Counted from the first letter of the stretch, positions 17,103-29,659 are shown. The stretch is 36,175 nucleotides of DNA from Oscillospiraceae bacterium (GCA_021200935.1 JAJQFY010000153.1:15500-51674), one strand, 5' to 3'. Numbers and translations are program-made. The notes: a model not told the origin generated them from the sequence alone.

Positions 17103-18245
17103 TTACAATCGGGCCATGGTGGGAAGACCGCCGCCGGTCAGTGGACGGCACCAGTCCACAAAGTCCCGGGTCACGCTCTGGCCGTCAGGGGATATGAACG
17201 CGTCCGGCATACGCCGTTCGCCCAGCATGACCTCCTCAATGGGGGCCAGGAAGGTCTCCACGCCGTATTCCGGCCCGGCAATGCGGCGAAAGGCCACCAT
17301 CTTCCGATTTTCGCCGCCCAGAACGGCCTGACAGGCGATCCGTCCGGCCAGCTCGGCCTCGGCGGCGTCCACCGGGGACTGCCAGGCAATGGAGGCGCGG
17401 GCCAGGATACCTGGCTTTTCGCTCCGGGCCTTGATGCCCAGCCGCCGCACCACAAGCTGTGCCAGGTGGGAGGACACGTCCCCGAAATAGACGCTGCGGC
17501 CCGTCTGGAACAGGGGCGGCACGATGGGGGTTCCCGTTTCGTCCCGCAGGCCCTCGCTGGCTACCACAATGACGCCGCCCAGCCGGTCATACAGGGTTTT
17601 GACGGTGTCCAAAAATTCCTCCTCCCGGAAGGGCCGTTCCGGCAGATAAATCAAATGTGGCGCGTCGCCAGAAAGCTCGGCGGCCAGGGCGGAGGCGGCG
17701 GTTGTCCAGCCCGCGTTGCGGCCCAGAGCCTCCACAATGATCACATGAATGGGCAGGGAGCGCACGTCCGCCGCCAGCTCCCGGATGGTTCCGGCCATAT
17801 AGCGGGCCATGCTGCCATAGCCGGGGCAGTGGTCGGTGACGGCAATATCGTTGTCGTGGGTCTTGGGGATGCCCATGACCCGGATGCCGCGGGACTGGCA
17901 CACGTCGCCCAGCTTGCCGCAGGCGTCCATGGTGCCGTTGCCCCCGTTCATCAGCACATAGCGGATATTATGGGCCTCCAGCACCTCCGTCATGCGCGCA
18001 TAATCCGCCTGCTCCAGGGCGTCCCGTGAGGTTCCCAGAAGGGAGCCGGGGGTGGAGGGAAGAAGGGAAAGCGTCTCCTCCGGCAGGGTTGAAAGCTCCG
18101 TCAGCCGCTCCCGCAGAAGGCCCCCGGTGCCGCCGACTGCGCCATAGACCCGTTCCACCTCGCCGCTGTCCATGGCCTCCCTGACCGCCCCATATAAGGA
18201 GCAATTCAATACTGCGGTAGGCCCTCCGCCATGAATAATAACCAT
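17103..18245 (-). CDS. 6-phosphofructokinase family (PPi-PFK-like clade), divergent
   Basis: IHGGGPTAVLN, NGGNGTMDA, GIPKTHDNDI, TDHCPGYGSMARY, VEALGRNAGWTTAASAL. ATG at 18245 preferred because the homology begins there. Confidence 0.85.
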   Translation of the reverse strand: MVIIHGGGPTAVLNCSLYGAVREAMDSGEVERVYGAVGGTGGLLRERLTELSTLPEETLSLLPSTPGSLLGTSRDALEQADYARMTEVLEAHNIRYVLMNGGNGTMDACGKLGDVCQSRGIRVMGIPKTHDNDIAVTDHCPGYGSMARYMAGTIRELAADVRSLPIHVIIVEALGRNAGWTTAASALAAELSGDAPHLIYLPERPFREEEFLDTVKTLYDRLGGVIVVASEGLRDETGTPIVPPLFQTGRSVYFGDVSSHLAQLVVRRLGIKARSEKPGILARASIAWQSPVDAAEAELAGRIACQAVLGGENRKMVAFRRIAGPEYGVETFLAPIEEVMLGERRMPDAFISPDGQSVTRDFVDWCRPLTGGGLPTMARL

Positions 18246-18375
18246 ATTCCCCCGCAAGCAAATCGCCTCGCTTTCGCCGTTATCCGGCACGACATAGGTA
18301 TAATCTGATAGCCTATACTTTATCAGACACGCCGCGTATTTGCCAAGAGGGAGGACAATAGGAAACGCCGGGGCA

Positions 18376-19410
18376 TTACCGCTTCATGCTTCCAATGAAC
18401 ATCGCATCCCCAAAGGAGAAAAATCTGTACCGCTTTTCCACCGCCTCCTGATAGGCCGCCAGGATGTTTTCCCTTCCGGCCAGGGCGGAGACCAGCATGA
18501 CAAGGGTGGAGCCGGGGAGGTGGAAGTTTGTCACCAGGGCGTCTATGCACCTGAACTGATAACCGGGATAGATGAATATATTTGTCCAGCGGCTGCCGGG
18601 CTGTATAGTGCCGTCCGGGTCGGCAAAGCTCTCCAGCGTCCGGCAGGAGGTGGTGCCGACGGCGATAACGCGGCCCCCCTGGCGGCGGGTGCGGTTGATA
18701 ATGTCCGCCGTTTCCTGGCTGACGGTGCAAAGCTCGGAGTGCATTTCATGCTCCTCGATGTTTTCCGCCTTCACGGGGCGGAAGGTGCCAAGGCCCACAT
18801 GGAGGGTGACGAAGCACTCCTGCACCCCCATGGCCCGTATTTTTTCCAGCAGCTCCTGGGTGAAATGCAGACCCGCCGTAGGGGCGGCGGCGCTGCCCGG
18901 TTCGCGGGAATAGACGGTCTGATACCGCTCCGGGTCGTCAAGCTGGGCCTTGATATAGGGGGGCAGAGGCATCTGGCCCAGACGCTCCAAAAGCTCCAGG
19001 AAAATGCCCTGATAGGAGAATCGAATGATTCGGTTGCCCCCCTCGGCCACCGATTCCACAACGCCGGTCAGCTCCCCGTCCCCAAAGGTGACAGAGGTGC
19101 CAGGGCGCATTTTTTTGCCCGGTCGGGTCAGGCACTCCCAGCGATTTTCCCCCAGGTCACGCAGCAGCACCACCTCCGCCGCCCCTCCTGTGGGGCGGAC
19201 GCCGAAAAGCCGGGCGGGGATGACCCGTGAATCGTTCATCACCAAACAGTCCCCTGGCCGGAGATAGTCCGGCAGGTCATAGAAATGGCGGTGTTCCACA
19301 GCGCCGGTGTCCTTATCCAGCACCAGAAGCCGGGAGCTGTCCCGCTGTTCCAGGGGCGTTTGGGCGATCAGCTCCTCCGGCAGATCATACATAAAATCCG
19401 ATGTTTTCAA
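18376..19410 (-). CDS. queA: S-adenosylmethionine:tRNA ribosyltransferase-isomerase
   Basis: [94 protein letters not shown] start (19410) inferred. Confidence 0.95.
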   Translation of the reverse strand: MKTSDFMYDLPEELIAQTPLEQRDSSRLLVLDKDTGAVEHRHFYDLPDYLRPGDCLVMNDSRVIPARLFGVRPTGGAAEVVLLRDLGENRWECLTRPGKKMRPGTSVTFGDGELTGVVESVAEGGNRIIRFSYQGIFLELLERLGQMPLPPYIKAQLDDPERYQTVYSREPGSAAAPTAGLHFTQELLEKIRAMGVQECFVTLHVGLGTFRPVKAENIEEHEMHSELCTVSQETADIINRTRRQGGRVIAVGTTSCRTLESFADPDGTIQPGSRWTNIFIYPGYQFRCIDALVTNFHLPGSTLVMLVSALAGRENILAAYQEAVEKRYRFFSFGDAMFIGSMKR

Positions 19411-19412
19411 AA

Positions 19413-21548
19413 TCAATATGCTCCGTATTGCAGATTTGTACCCGTGTAGTAGAAGCCCAGAATGTCCTGGTAATCCTTGTCGTAATACTGGGCCATGGCA
19501 TAGGCGCCCCACTGGCTCATGCCCACGTTGTGGCCGTAGCCATAGCGGGTGCAGGTAAAGCTGTCTGTGTCGGCGTCATAGGTGACGCTGTAGCGGTAGG
19601 AATAGACCGTAAAGCCAAAGGCGCTGAGAAAATCCCACCGGCTGAAGGACGAGCTTTGGGAAACGGTGGCGGTATTGCCGTTTACGTCCGTTATGGTAAT
19701 GCTCTCCACATTGCCTGTGCCGGAATAGGTGTTCACCGTAATGCCGTCGGCGGCAATGGTTCCCAGGCCCAGCTTGGAGGCCAGGGAGGACATGGCGGTG
19801 CCTGTCCTGGATTCGGTGATGGTGTAGGCATAGTTGGAAATCAGGCTCTCGGCGGCGGCCTCATAGGGGTCGAGCTTGCCGGTGAGATAGGCGACGGTGC
19901 CGCCCCACACATGGGCCGCGTCCTCTGTGGCCCCGCCGTCCGAGGCAAAGAAGGCGCAGGCGCAGATAGACCCGTTATAGGTCAGATATACCCCCTCCGT
20001 GGCGTCCGCTGCCGCGTCGGTGGCGGAGAAATAGCTCTCCGAATAGGTGATGGCCCGGCCCCGGTACAGGGCGCTGCCGTAGTCGCATATCACGTCGAAG
20101 CCGTATTGGGAATAGGCCGACCAGTCGCAGGTCATCACCATGCTGCGAACGGCTACGGCCATGGCCTTCAGCGTCTCACTGGGCCAGGTGTTGGACACCT
20201 CATAGGGGATCACGCCCTTCACATAGTCCTCCACGTCAACGTAGTTTATCAGGGTGATATTGCCGCTGTGGTAATACGCCTGCCGGAACTCAAAGGCCCC
20301 GTAATAGCGGTATTCGCCGTTTACGCAGGTGACGGAATCGGTGTCCGCGGGGCTGATGGCAAAGGCGTCGGTAAAGGTGTAGCTGTTCCCGCCGCTGTCT
20401 GTTACCGTGAATGTGCTGCCGTCGGTGGTGACGGTAACGGTGCTGCCGCTTAGGGTTCCGCTCTGGGTGTAGGTTCGGTCAGACATTGTCCCATATGTAA
20501 AGCCGCCGCTGCTTTCCAGGGTGACGGTGGAGGCGCTGGTGTCGTAATACTTTGTGCTGACGAACAAGCCCACCCGGATGGTCTGGGCCGGAACGGACAC
20601 GGTGCTGCTCAGGAAGGTAGCCAGGGTGTCCGCCGTATCCTCCGGCGAGGGCGAGGCGGTGACGGAGGGGAGGATGGTATTGGTATCCGACGAGGTAGCG
20701 TCCTTAGAGCTGTCCGCCGCTGCCAGACGCTGGAAGATGGCCGCGGCCTCCGCCCTGGAGGCGGCGTTTTGGGGGCAGAAGTTGCCGTCGGTGCGGCCCT
20801 CAATGATTCCGTATTGCTGCATGGCGTATACGTCTGAATAGGCCCAGGAGCTGATGGAGGTGTCGTCCGTGAAGAGCGATGTGGAGGCGGACGTCGCCAG
20901 CGACAGGCCAAAGCAGGTGATATAACGGTTGAGCATGGTACACATCTGCTCTCTCGTGATGTAATTGCTGGGGCCGAAAATATCCGAGGAGCCAAGGCCG
21001 GTGACAATGCCCTTCTCATGGGCCCAGACTGCGTAGCCCGCGTAATACTGGCTGTAGTCCACGTCGGAAAATACGTGGTAGCTGGCCTGTATATAATCCT
21101 CCCTGATGTAGCCGGTGTAGGAGCCGGCAGAGACCTTGTACCACTCTCCCGACTGGCCCACAATGGTAACGGACGTCCCCTGGCTCATGGTGGCGACCAC
21201 GCTGTAGGAGGTTCCCGGCCCGCTCCGCAGATTTACCCCGGAGGCGGTAATGGACGCGGTACACCAGGCGTCCGGGTCTACCCCGGCATAGCGGCCCAGA
21301 ACGGTGATAAACATGGCCCTGGTCATGCTTTTGCTTGGGGCAAAGGTGGAGCTGGTGATCCCCTGGAAAAGACCCTTTTCCGTCACATAGGACACGGCGT
21401 CATAATACCAGGCGGAGCTGGACACGTCGGAAAAATCGCTGACCGACGCTGCCGAGGCCGGTACCAGAAGCCCCAGCATAACAGCCAGCGCCAGCAAAAC
21501 GCCCAGCGCCCCCCATACAATTTTTCTCAGACCTTCCGTCATGTTCAT
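19413..21548 (-). CDS. Secreted SLH-SH3-SLH-SLH protein with SpoIID/LytB domain
   Basis: Signal peptide; SLH-type repeats ([25 protein letters not shown]..., [25 protein letters not shown]..., [29 protein letters not shown]); SH3-like [26 protein letters not shown]; SpoIID region [15 protein letters not shown]...[14 protein letters not shown]...[17 protein letters not shown]. Confidence 0.88.
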   Translation of the reverse strand: MNMTEGLRKIVWGALGVLLALAVMLGLLVPASAASVSDFSDVSSSAWYYDAVSYVTEKGLFQGITSSTFAPSKSMTRAMFITVLGRYAGVDPDAWCTASITASGVNLRSGPGTSYSVVATMSQGTSVTIVGQSGEWYKVSAGSYTGYIREDYIQASYHVFSDVDYSQYYAGYAVWAHEKGIVTGLGSSDIFGPSNYITREQMCTMLNRYITCFGLSLATSASTSLFTDDTSISSWAYSDVYAMQQYGIIEGRTDGNFCPQNAASRAEAAAIFQRLAAADSSKDATSSDTNTILPSVTASPSPEDTADTLATFLSSTVSVPAQTIRVGLFVSTKYYDTSASTVTLESSGGFTYGTMSDRTYTQSGTLSGSTVTVTTDGSTFTVTDSGGNSYTFTDAFAISPADTDSVTCVNGEYRYYGAFEFRQAYYHSGNITLINYVDVEDYVKGVIPYEVSNTWPSETLKAMAVAVRSMVMTCDWSAYSQYGFDVICDYGSALYRGRAITYSESYFSATDAAADATEGVYLTYNGSICACAFFASDGGATEDAAHVWGGTVAYLTGKLDPYEAAAESLISNYAYTITESRTGTAMSSLASKLGLGTIAADGITVNTYSGTGNVESITITDVNGNTATVSQSSSFSRWDFLSAFGFTVYSYRYSVTYDADTDSFTCTRYGYGHNVGMSQWGAYAMAQYYDKDYQDILGFYYTGTNLQYGAY

Positions 21549-21594
21549 TCCTCCATCTCTTTCTGCGTTTTTTTATTTCTATAAATCCCCTTTT

Positions 21595-21623
21595 ATTATA
21601 AAGCCTGGCGGAAATTATGTCAA
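21595..21623 (-). promoter_or_regulatory. Consensus sigma70-type promoter for the SpoIID-like gene
   Basis: Minus strand TTGACA - 17 bp - TATAAT. Confidence 0.8.
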
Positions 21624-21659
21624 TCAAAAGAAAAAAGAGGCGATATACGCAAAAAACAC

Positions 21660-21688
21660 TTGCATCCCAGGTATAAACGTGGTAAGAT
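21660..21688 (+). promoter_or_regulatory. Putative promoter for asd
   Basis: TTGCAT - 17 bp - TAAGAT. Confidence 0.5.
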
Positions 21689-21787
21689 ACACGACACACG
21701 GACAAATGACTTTTATGTGGGGACATTTCTTTGACGTTCCTCACAATCCAAAAGCAAAGGCATAGACTATATCAGGAGGTCAAAGGA

Positions 21788-22873
21788 ATGAACAAACTCA
21801 AAGTAGGCGTTATCGGCGGAACAGGCATGGTGGGGCAGCGGTTCGTATCGCTGCTGGCGGATCATCCCTGGTTTGAGCTGACCGCCATTGCCGCCAGCAG
21901 CCGCAGCGCCGGAAAGACTTATGAAGAGGCCGCCGGGAGCCGCTGGGCGCTGGAGGTTCCCATGCCGGAGAAGGCCAAGGGCATTGTTGTCCAGAGTGCT
22001 ACTGACGACAAGGAGGCCATCGCCTCTCAGGTGGATTTCGTCTTTTCCGCTGTAGATATGCAGAAGGATGAAATCAAGGCCCTGGAGGAGGCATACGCGA
22101 AGCTGGAATGTCCTGTGGTTTCCAACAACAGCGCCCACCGCTGGACCCCGGACGTGCCTATGGTGGTGCCGGAGATTAACCCGGGCCATCTGGACATTAT
22201 TCCCGCCCAGCGCAAGCGTTTGGGGACAAAGCGGGGCTTCATCGCCGTAAAATCGAATTGCAGCCTGCAAAGCTACGTTCCGGCCCTCCACCCTCTGAAG
22301 GACGAATTTGGTCTGACGGAGGCCCTGGTCTGCACCTACCAGGCCATTTCCGGGGCGGGCAAGACCTTTGAGACTTGGCCGGAGATGGTGGACAATGTTA
22401 TTCCCTACATCGGCGGCGAGGAGGAGAAGTCCGAGCAGGAGCCGATGAAGCTGTGGGGACACATTGAAAACGGTGAAATCGTGAACGCGGACGGCCCCTC
22501 CATTACAGCCCAGTGCCTGCGGGTGCCGTGCAGCAACGGCCACATGGCGGCGGTGTTCGCTCGCTTCGCCAAAAAGCCCTCCAAGGAGGAGATCCTGGCC
22601 CGCTGGGCCGCGTACCAGGGCAAGCCCCAGGCGCTTGGTCTGCCCTCCGCGCCGAAGCAGTTTTTGCATTATTTTGAGGAGGACAACCGGCCCCAGACCA
22701 GGCTTGACCGCAATCTGGAGGGGGGCATGGCCGTCAGCATTGGCCGCCTGCGCCCGGACACCCAGTATGACTATAAGTTTGTCTGCCTGAGCCACAACAC
22801 CCTGCGGGGCGCGGCGGGCGGCGCGGTTCTGCTGGCCGAGCTGCTCTGCGCGGAGGGGTGGCTAGACCGCTGA
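21788..22873 (+). CDS. asd: Aspartate-semialdehyde dehydrogenase
   Basis: KVGVIGGTGMVGQRFVSLLADHPWFELTAIAASSRSAGKTYEEAA; active-site KSNCSLQSYVPAL; AISGAGKTFETWPEM. RBS AGGAGG upstream. Confidence 0.93.
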   Translation: MNKLKVGVIGGTGMVGQRFVSLLADHPWFELTAIAASSRSAGKTYEEAAGSRWALEVPMPEKAKGIVVQSATDDKEAIASQVDFVFSAVDMQKDEIKALEEAYAKLECPVVSNNSAHRWTPDVPMVVPEINPGHLDIIPAQRKRLGTKRGFIAVKSNCSLQSYVPALHPLKDEFGLTEALVCTYQAISGAGKTFETWPEMVDNVIPYIGGEEEKSEQEPMKLWGHIENGEIVNADGPSITAQCLRVPCSNGHMAAVFARFAKKPSKEEILARWAAYQGKPQALGLPSAPKQFLHYFEEDNRPQTRLDRNLEGGMAVSIGRLRPDTQYDYKFVCLSHNTLRGAAGGAVLLAELLCAEGWLDR

Positions 22874-22903
22874 CCTCCTGCTGACGATTACGAATCACAA
22901 AAG

Positions 22904-22934
22904 ATGCCGTGGGCTGAACGCCTGCGGCATTTTC
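22904..22934 (+). terminator. Terminator hairpin between asd and dapA
   Basis: ATGCCGTGGGC-TGAAC-GCCTGCGGCAT (two internal mismatches) followed by TTTCTATTTCTT. Confidence 0.6.
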
Positions 22935-22957
22935 TATTTCTTGTTAGGAGGATTATT

Positions 22958-23848
22958 TTGAAAACACCGCTGTTTACCGGCTCCGGCACAGCCCTTGTCA
23001 CGCCTATGGACGCCGGAAGGATAGATTACCACGCCCTGGCCCATCTCATTGAGCTGCAATACGCCGGAGGAACGGACGCCTTGATCATATGCGGAACCAC
23101 CGGGGAGGGGGCCACTCTCTCGCCCCAGGAGCATGAGGATTTATACCGCTTCGCGGTGCGGCACAGCGGGGGGCGGATGAAAATTATCGCGGGCATCGGC
23201 TCCAACGACACCGCCGCCGCCCTGGAGCTGGCGCATATGGCGGAGGAGGCGGGGGCCGACGGCCTGCTGATGGTCACGCCCTACTACAACAAAACCACCC
23301 AGGCCGGGCTTGTGCGGCACTTCACCTATGTGGCCGACCGGGCGGCGCTGCCGGTCATTCTCTATAACGTCCCCACCCGCACCGGGGTTGGCATTGCGCC
23401 GGAGACCTACGCCATATTGGCGGAGCATCCCAACATAAACGGCGTCAAGGAGGCCTCCGGCAATATTGGGGAATTTGCCCGCGCAAAGGCCCTCTGCGGG
23501 GACAAGATGGCCTTTTGGAGCGGCAACGACAGCGACACGGTGGCCATGATGGCCCTGGTGGCCAGGGGCGTGGTCTCCGTGGCGTCAAACCTGGTGCCGG
23601 AGGTGGTCTCCCGGCTGTGCCGTCTGTGCCTGGCTGGGGATTATCAGGCCGCCGCCGCGCTGAACGAGGAATATATGGATCTGTTCGCCGCCCTGTTCTG
23701 GGAGGTGAACCCTATCCCCGTCAAGACCGCTCTGGCCCACCTGGGCCGCTGCAAGGGGGATATGCGCCTGCCGCTGGTACCCATGGGAGAGGAAAACAGC
23801 GCGAGGCTGCGGGCCTGTCTCGTATGCCACGGACTGGGGAAGGTATAA
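22958..23848 (+). CDS. dapA: 4-hydroxy-tetrahydrodipicolinate synthase
   Basis: FTGSGTALVTPMDAGRIDYHALAHLIELQYAGGTDALIICGTTGEGATLS; YYNKTTQAG; ILYNVPTRTGV; GVKEASGNI. TTG start after TAGGAGG. Confidence 0.94.
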   Translation: MKTPLFTGSGTALVTPMDAGRIDYHALAHLIELQYAGGTDALIICGTTGEGATLSPQEHEDLYRFAVRHSGGRMKIIAGIGSNDTAAALELAHMAEEAGADGLLMVTPYYNKTTQAGLVRHFTYVADRAALPVILYNVPTRTGVGIAPETYAILAEHPNINGVKEASGNIGEFARAKALCGDKMAFWSGNDSDTVAMMALVARGVVSVASNLVPEVVSRLCRLCLAGDYQAAAALNEEYMDLFAALFWEVNPIPVKTALAHLGRCKGDMRLPLVPMGEENSARLRACLVCHGLGKV

Positions 23849-23910
23849 TAATACAGCGTCCTGAAAACAATAGCTTTCCCCGGTTCTTTTCCGCGGCGGG
23901 ATAATGGGTC

Positions 23911-23939
23911 TTGAAAAAAACGTTCTGCGATATTATAAT
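23911..23939 (+). promoter_or_regulatory. Putative sigma70-type promoter for the TrmH-dprA-topA run
   Basis: TTGAAA - 17 bp - TATAAT. Confidence 0.7.
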
Positions 23940-24010
23940 GTTGGTAACTTTTACGGAAAGAGCAGCGGCCAATCAGGGAAATAAGGTTCCCCTGGGCCGG
24001 AGGAGGGGCG

Positions 24011-24748
24011 ATGGAGGCCATACGTTCCCGGCAGAACGATCTGATTAAACGCTTTATCTCCCTCGGCTCCGACGGCAAAGCCCGTCTGGAGTCGGGGGAA
24101 TACCTATGTGTGGGGGAGACCATGCTCCGGGAGGCGGAGGGTTCCGGGGCGGAAATCACCTGTGTGCTGGCCCTGGAGGAACGGTCTGGGCTGCCCTGCC
24201 GAACGGTGACGCCGGAGCTTTTAAAGGCGGTGTCCCCCCTGCAAAACAGCACCGGGCCGGTGTTTTCCGTGCGGATGCGGCCTCTGCCGCCGCCGGAGAC
24301 GCTGCGGCGGGTCATGGTGCTGGAAAACGTCCAGGACCCCGGGAACGTGGGGACGGTGCTGCGGACGGCGGACGCCTTCGGCATTGATTTGGTGGCCCTC
24401 TGCGGGGCCTGCGCCGACCCCTATAACCCCAAAACCGTCCGGGCCACCATGGGGGCCATATTCCGCCAGCCGGTGGTGAAGACCACGGTCTCCGGCCTGG
24501 AGAGGGTGCTGGGGGGCCTGCCTCTGTACGGGGCGGCACTGTCCCCGGAGGCGGTGGACATTCGTTGTCTTCCCTCCGCGCCGGTGGCGGTGGCCGTGGG
24601 GAACGAGGGAAAGGGGCTGTCGCCGGAGCTTCTGGCCCTGTGCCGGGGGCAGACGGTAATACCTATGCGCCCCTGTGCCGAGTCGCTGAACGCGGCGGTG
24701 GCCGCCTCCGTGGTAATGTGGGAGATGACGAGAGCATGGCCAGACTGA
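24011..24748 (+). CDS. TrmH/SpoU-family RNA 2'-O-methyltransferase
   Basis: VLENVQDPGNVGTVLRTADAFGIDLVAL, AVGNEGKGLSPELLAL, IPMRPCAESLNAAVAASVVMWEM. Confidence 0.92.
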   Translation: MEAIRSRQNDLIKRFISLGSDGKARLESGEYLCVGETMLREAEGSGAEITCVLALEERSGLPCRTVTPELLKAVSPLQNSTGPVFSVRMRPLPPPETLRRVMVLENVQDPGNVGTVLRTADAFGIDLVALCGACADPYNPKTVRATMGAIFRQPVVKTTVSGLERVLGGLPLYGAALSPEAVDIRCLPSAPVAVAVGNEGKGLSPELLALCRGQTVIPMRPCAESLNAAVAASVVMWEMTRAWPD

Positions 24749-25908
24749 AATATTGGGTGTGGCTGTCCTGCATAGGCGGGGTGCGGCCCTTGGTGAAATA
24801 TCAGTTAATACAGGCCATGGGAGGGCCGGACAAGGTGTTTTTTGCCTCGAAAGAGGAAATGCAGGCCGCCTGCGGACTGCTGCGCCCCTCTGAGGCGGAG
24901 CGTCTGGGAGACAAGAGTATGGATGTCGTCACCAAAACCCTCAGCCGGTGCGAGGAAAAATACGTTTCCATCCTGACCCTACAGGACGCAGAGTACCCTG
25001 AACGGCTCCGGCAGATTGCCGACCCGCCGGTGGCCCTGTATGTCATTGGCCGGATGCCCGCCGTGGACGAGCTGCCTCTGATTGCCATTGTGGGGACGCG
25101 GAAGGCTACGGCCTATGGGATTCGCATGTCGCTCAAGCTGGGCAAAGAGATCACCGCCGGAGGCGCCGTGGTTGCCTCCGGCCTGGCGGCGGGCTGCGAC
25201 GGCGCGGCCATTCAGGGGGCGCTGGAGGCAGGCGGCGGGCCGGTAGGCGTTTTGGGGACGGCGGTGGATCGGGTGTACCCCAAGAAGAATCAATGGCTCT
25301 TTGACGAGCTTCGCACGCGGGGCGCGCTGGTCAGCGAGTATCCGCCGGGAGTGAAAACCTATCCCGCCGACTTTGTGGCCAGAAACCGCATTATCACCGG
25401 CCTGAGCCTGGGCGTGGTGGTGACGGAGGCCCCTCTCCGCAGCGGCACCAGAACCACCGTGCAGCACGCGCTGGATCAAAACCGGGACTTGTTCGCCGTG
25501 CCGGGCAGCGCGGACGCGGCGGCCTGTGCCGGGTGCAACGACCTGCTGGCCCAGGGAGCGGCAGTGGCCACCTGCGGCGAGGACGTCCTGAGAGCCTATG
25601 AGGGCCGCCCGGAGCTGTTCGCCCAGCCCGCTGCTTCTATACCTATTAAAATTGAAAAAGAGATTGACAAGCCGGAGGACATAGTTTATATTGACCTCAC
25701 GGACGAAATAGAAAAGCTGCCCACAGCCCAGCGCGATATACTCAAGATCATGACGCGGCCCGATATGCACGCCGACGAGATTATTCAGGCCACAAGCCTG
25801 CCAGCGCCTGAGGCGCTGGCGGCCCTGACCATGCTGGAGATTACAGGCTACATCGTCCGAACCGCCGGAAAGCGCTATACCCGCAAGGATATGGCGGGCC
25901 GGAAATGA
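24736..25908 (+). CDS. dprA: DNA processing protein DprA/Smf
   Basis: IAIVGTRKATAYG, VASGLAAGCDGAAIQGALEAGG, VLGTAVDRVYPKKN, SEYPPG, FVARNRIITGLSLGVVVTEAPLRSGT; ATG at 24736 overlaps the upstream gene end. Confidence 0.95.
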   Translation: MARLKYWVWLSCIGGVRPLVKYQLIQAMGGPDKVFFASKEEMQAACGLLRPSEAERLGDKSMDVVTKTLSRCEEKYVSILTLQDAEYPERLRQIADPPVALYVIGRMPAVDELPLIAIVGTRKATAYGIRMSLKLGKEITAGGAVVASGLAAGCDGAAIQGALEAGGGPVGVLGTAVDRVYPKKNQWLFDELRTRGALVSEYPPGVKTYPADFVARNRIITGLSLGVVVTEAPLRSGTRTTVQHALDQNRDLFAVPGSADAAACAGCNDLLAQGAAVATCGEDVLRAYEGRPELFAQPAASIPIKIEKEIDKPEDIVYIDLTDEIEKLPTAQRDILKIMTRPDMHADEIIQATSLPAPEALAALTMLEITGYIVRTAGKRYTRKDMAGRK

Positions 25909-25947
25909 GCGGCATTATGAAGCAATATTGAGTGAGGAACCAGGAAT

Positions 25948-28313
<2,366 letters not shown>

Positions 28314-28314
<1 letters not shown>

Positions 28315-29633
28315 TGGAACCAGTCTCTGTTATCGGGGCGGGTCTGGCCGGGTGCGAGGCCGCCTGGCAGCTTGCGGAACGGGGGATCCCCGTGCGGCTG
28401 CACGAGATGAAGCCGGAGAAGATGACCCCGGCCCACACCTCTCCGCTTTTTGCGGAGCTTGTCTGCTCCAACTCCCTGCGGGGGGATGACCTTTCCAACG
28501 CCGTGGGCCTTTTGAAGGAGGAGCTGCGCCGTATGGGGAGCCTTATCATGCTCTCCGCCGAGCGGCACCGGGTTCCCGCCGGAGGGGCGCTGGCGGTGGA
28601 CAGAACGGCCTTCGCTCAGACCATTACAGACATGATTCGGGATCACCCCAATATCCAGGTGATAGAGGGGGAGCTGACGGATTTTCCGGCGGGGGAGTGC
28701 GTCGTCGCCACCGGGCCGCTGACCAGCGACGGGTTTATTCCCGCCATCGGGGAAAAATGCGGGAACAGGGATTTTCTCCATTTCTACGACGCAGCCGCCC
28801 CGCTGATCGCGGCGGAGAGCATCGACATGGAGAAGGCCTGGTTCGGCTCCCGCTACGGCAAGGGTACGGCGGATTACATCAACTGCCCCATGAATAAAGA
28901 GGAATACATTGCCTTTACAGAGGCCCTGGCGTCCGCCAAACAGGCGGAGGTTCACGGCTTTGAGGACGGGGGCGTGTTTGAGGGCTGTATGCCGGTGGAG
29001 GTCATGGCCCGCCGGGGTCAGGACACCCTGCGCTATGGGCCGCTGAAGCCGGTGGGCCTGCGCCACCCGGAGACGGGAGAGAGCTATTACGCCGTGGTTC
29101 AGCTTCGCCGTGACAACGACGAGGGGACGGTGTATAATCTGGTGGGCTTCCAGACTCATCTGACCTTCCCGGAGCAGCGGCGGGTTTTTGGCATGATTCC
29201 CGCCCTGGCGGGGGCGGAATATCTGCGTTATGGAAAAATGCACCGCAATACCTTCCTGAACTCCCCGGCCCTGCTGGACAGGTATTACCGCCTTCGCAGC
29301 GAGCCGCGCCTGTCCTTTGCCGGGCAGATGACCGGGGTGGAGGGCTATGTGGAATCCTGCGCCTCCGGCCTGCTGGTTGGAATAGAGACGGCCCGCCGGT
29401 TAAAGGGCCAGGAGCCGCTGGATTTGCCCAGAACCACAGCCACCGGCGCGCTGGCGCTGTATGTTTCAAGCGGCGGGGCCAGCGGGGATTTCCAGCCCAT
29501 GAACATAAATTTTGGTATCATCGAGCCGTATGGTGAACGCATCCGCGGCAAGCGGGAGCGGAATCTGAAAATCGCGGAACGGGCCCTGGCCGCGCTGGAC
29601 GAGCGCATAGGCCGCCCGGACTTTCGTGCATAA
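28314..29633 (+). CDS. trmFO: Methylenetetrahydrofolate-tRNA-(uracil-5-)-methyltransferase
   Basis: VSVIGAGLAGCEAAWQLAERGIPVRLHEMKP, FAELVCSNSLR, GFQTHLTFPEQRRVFGMIPAL. Confidence 0.96.
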
Positions 29634-29659
29634 CCCACAGAGAAGGAGGGACGCAAGGG

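Noticed and set aside
1-18245. Classical sulfoquinovose (sulfo-EMP/ED/SFT) pathway
   Set aside because: No sulfoquinovosidase, SLA reductase/dehydrogenase or YihS/YihT-type gene seen, and NagA/NagB-like genes do not fit sulfoquinovose; kept only as an alternative substrate to test.
19401-20453. 350-aa plus-strand ORF opposite the SpoIID-like gene
   Set aside because: Antisense shadow frame without recognisable motifs.
21689-21787. Possible lysine or other riboswitch in the asd leader
   Set aside because: Leader is only about 100 nt and I could not identify a conserved riboswitch core.
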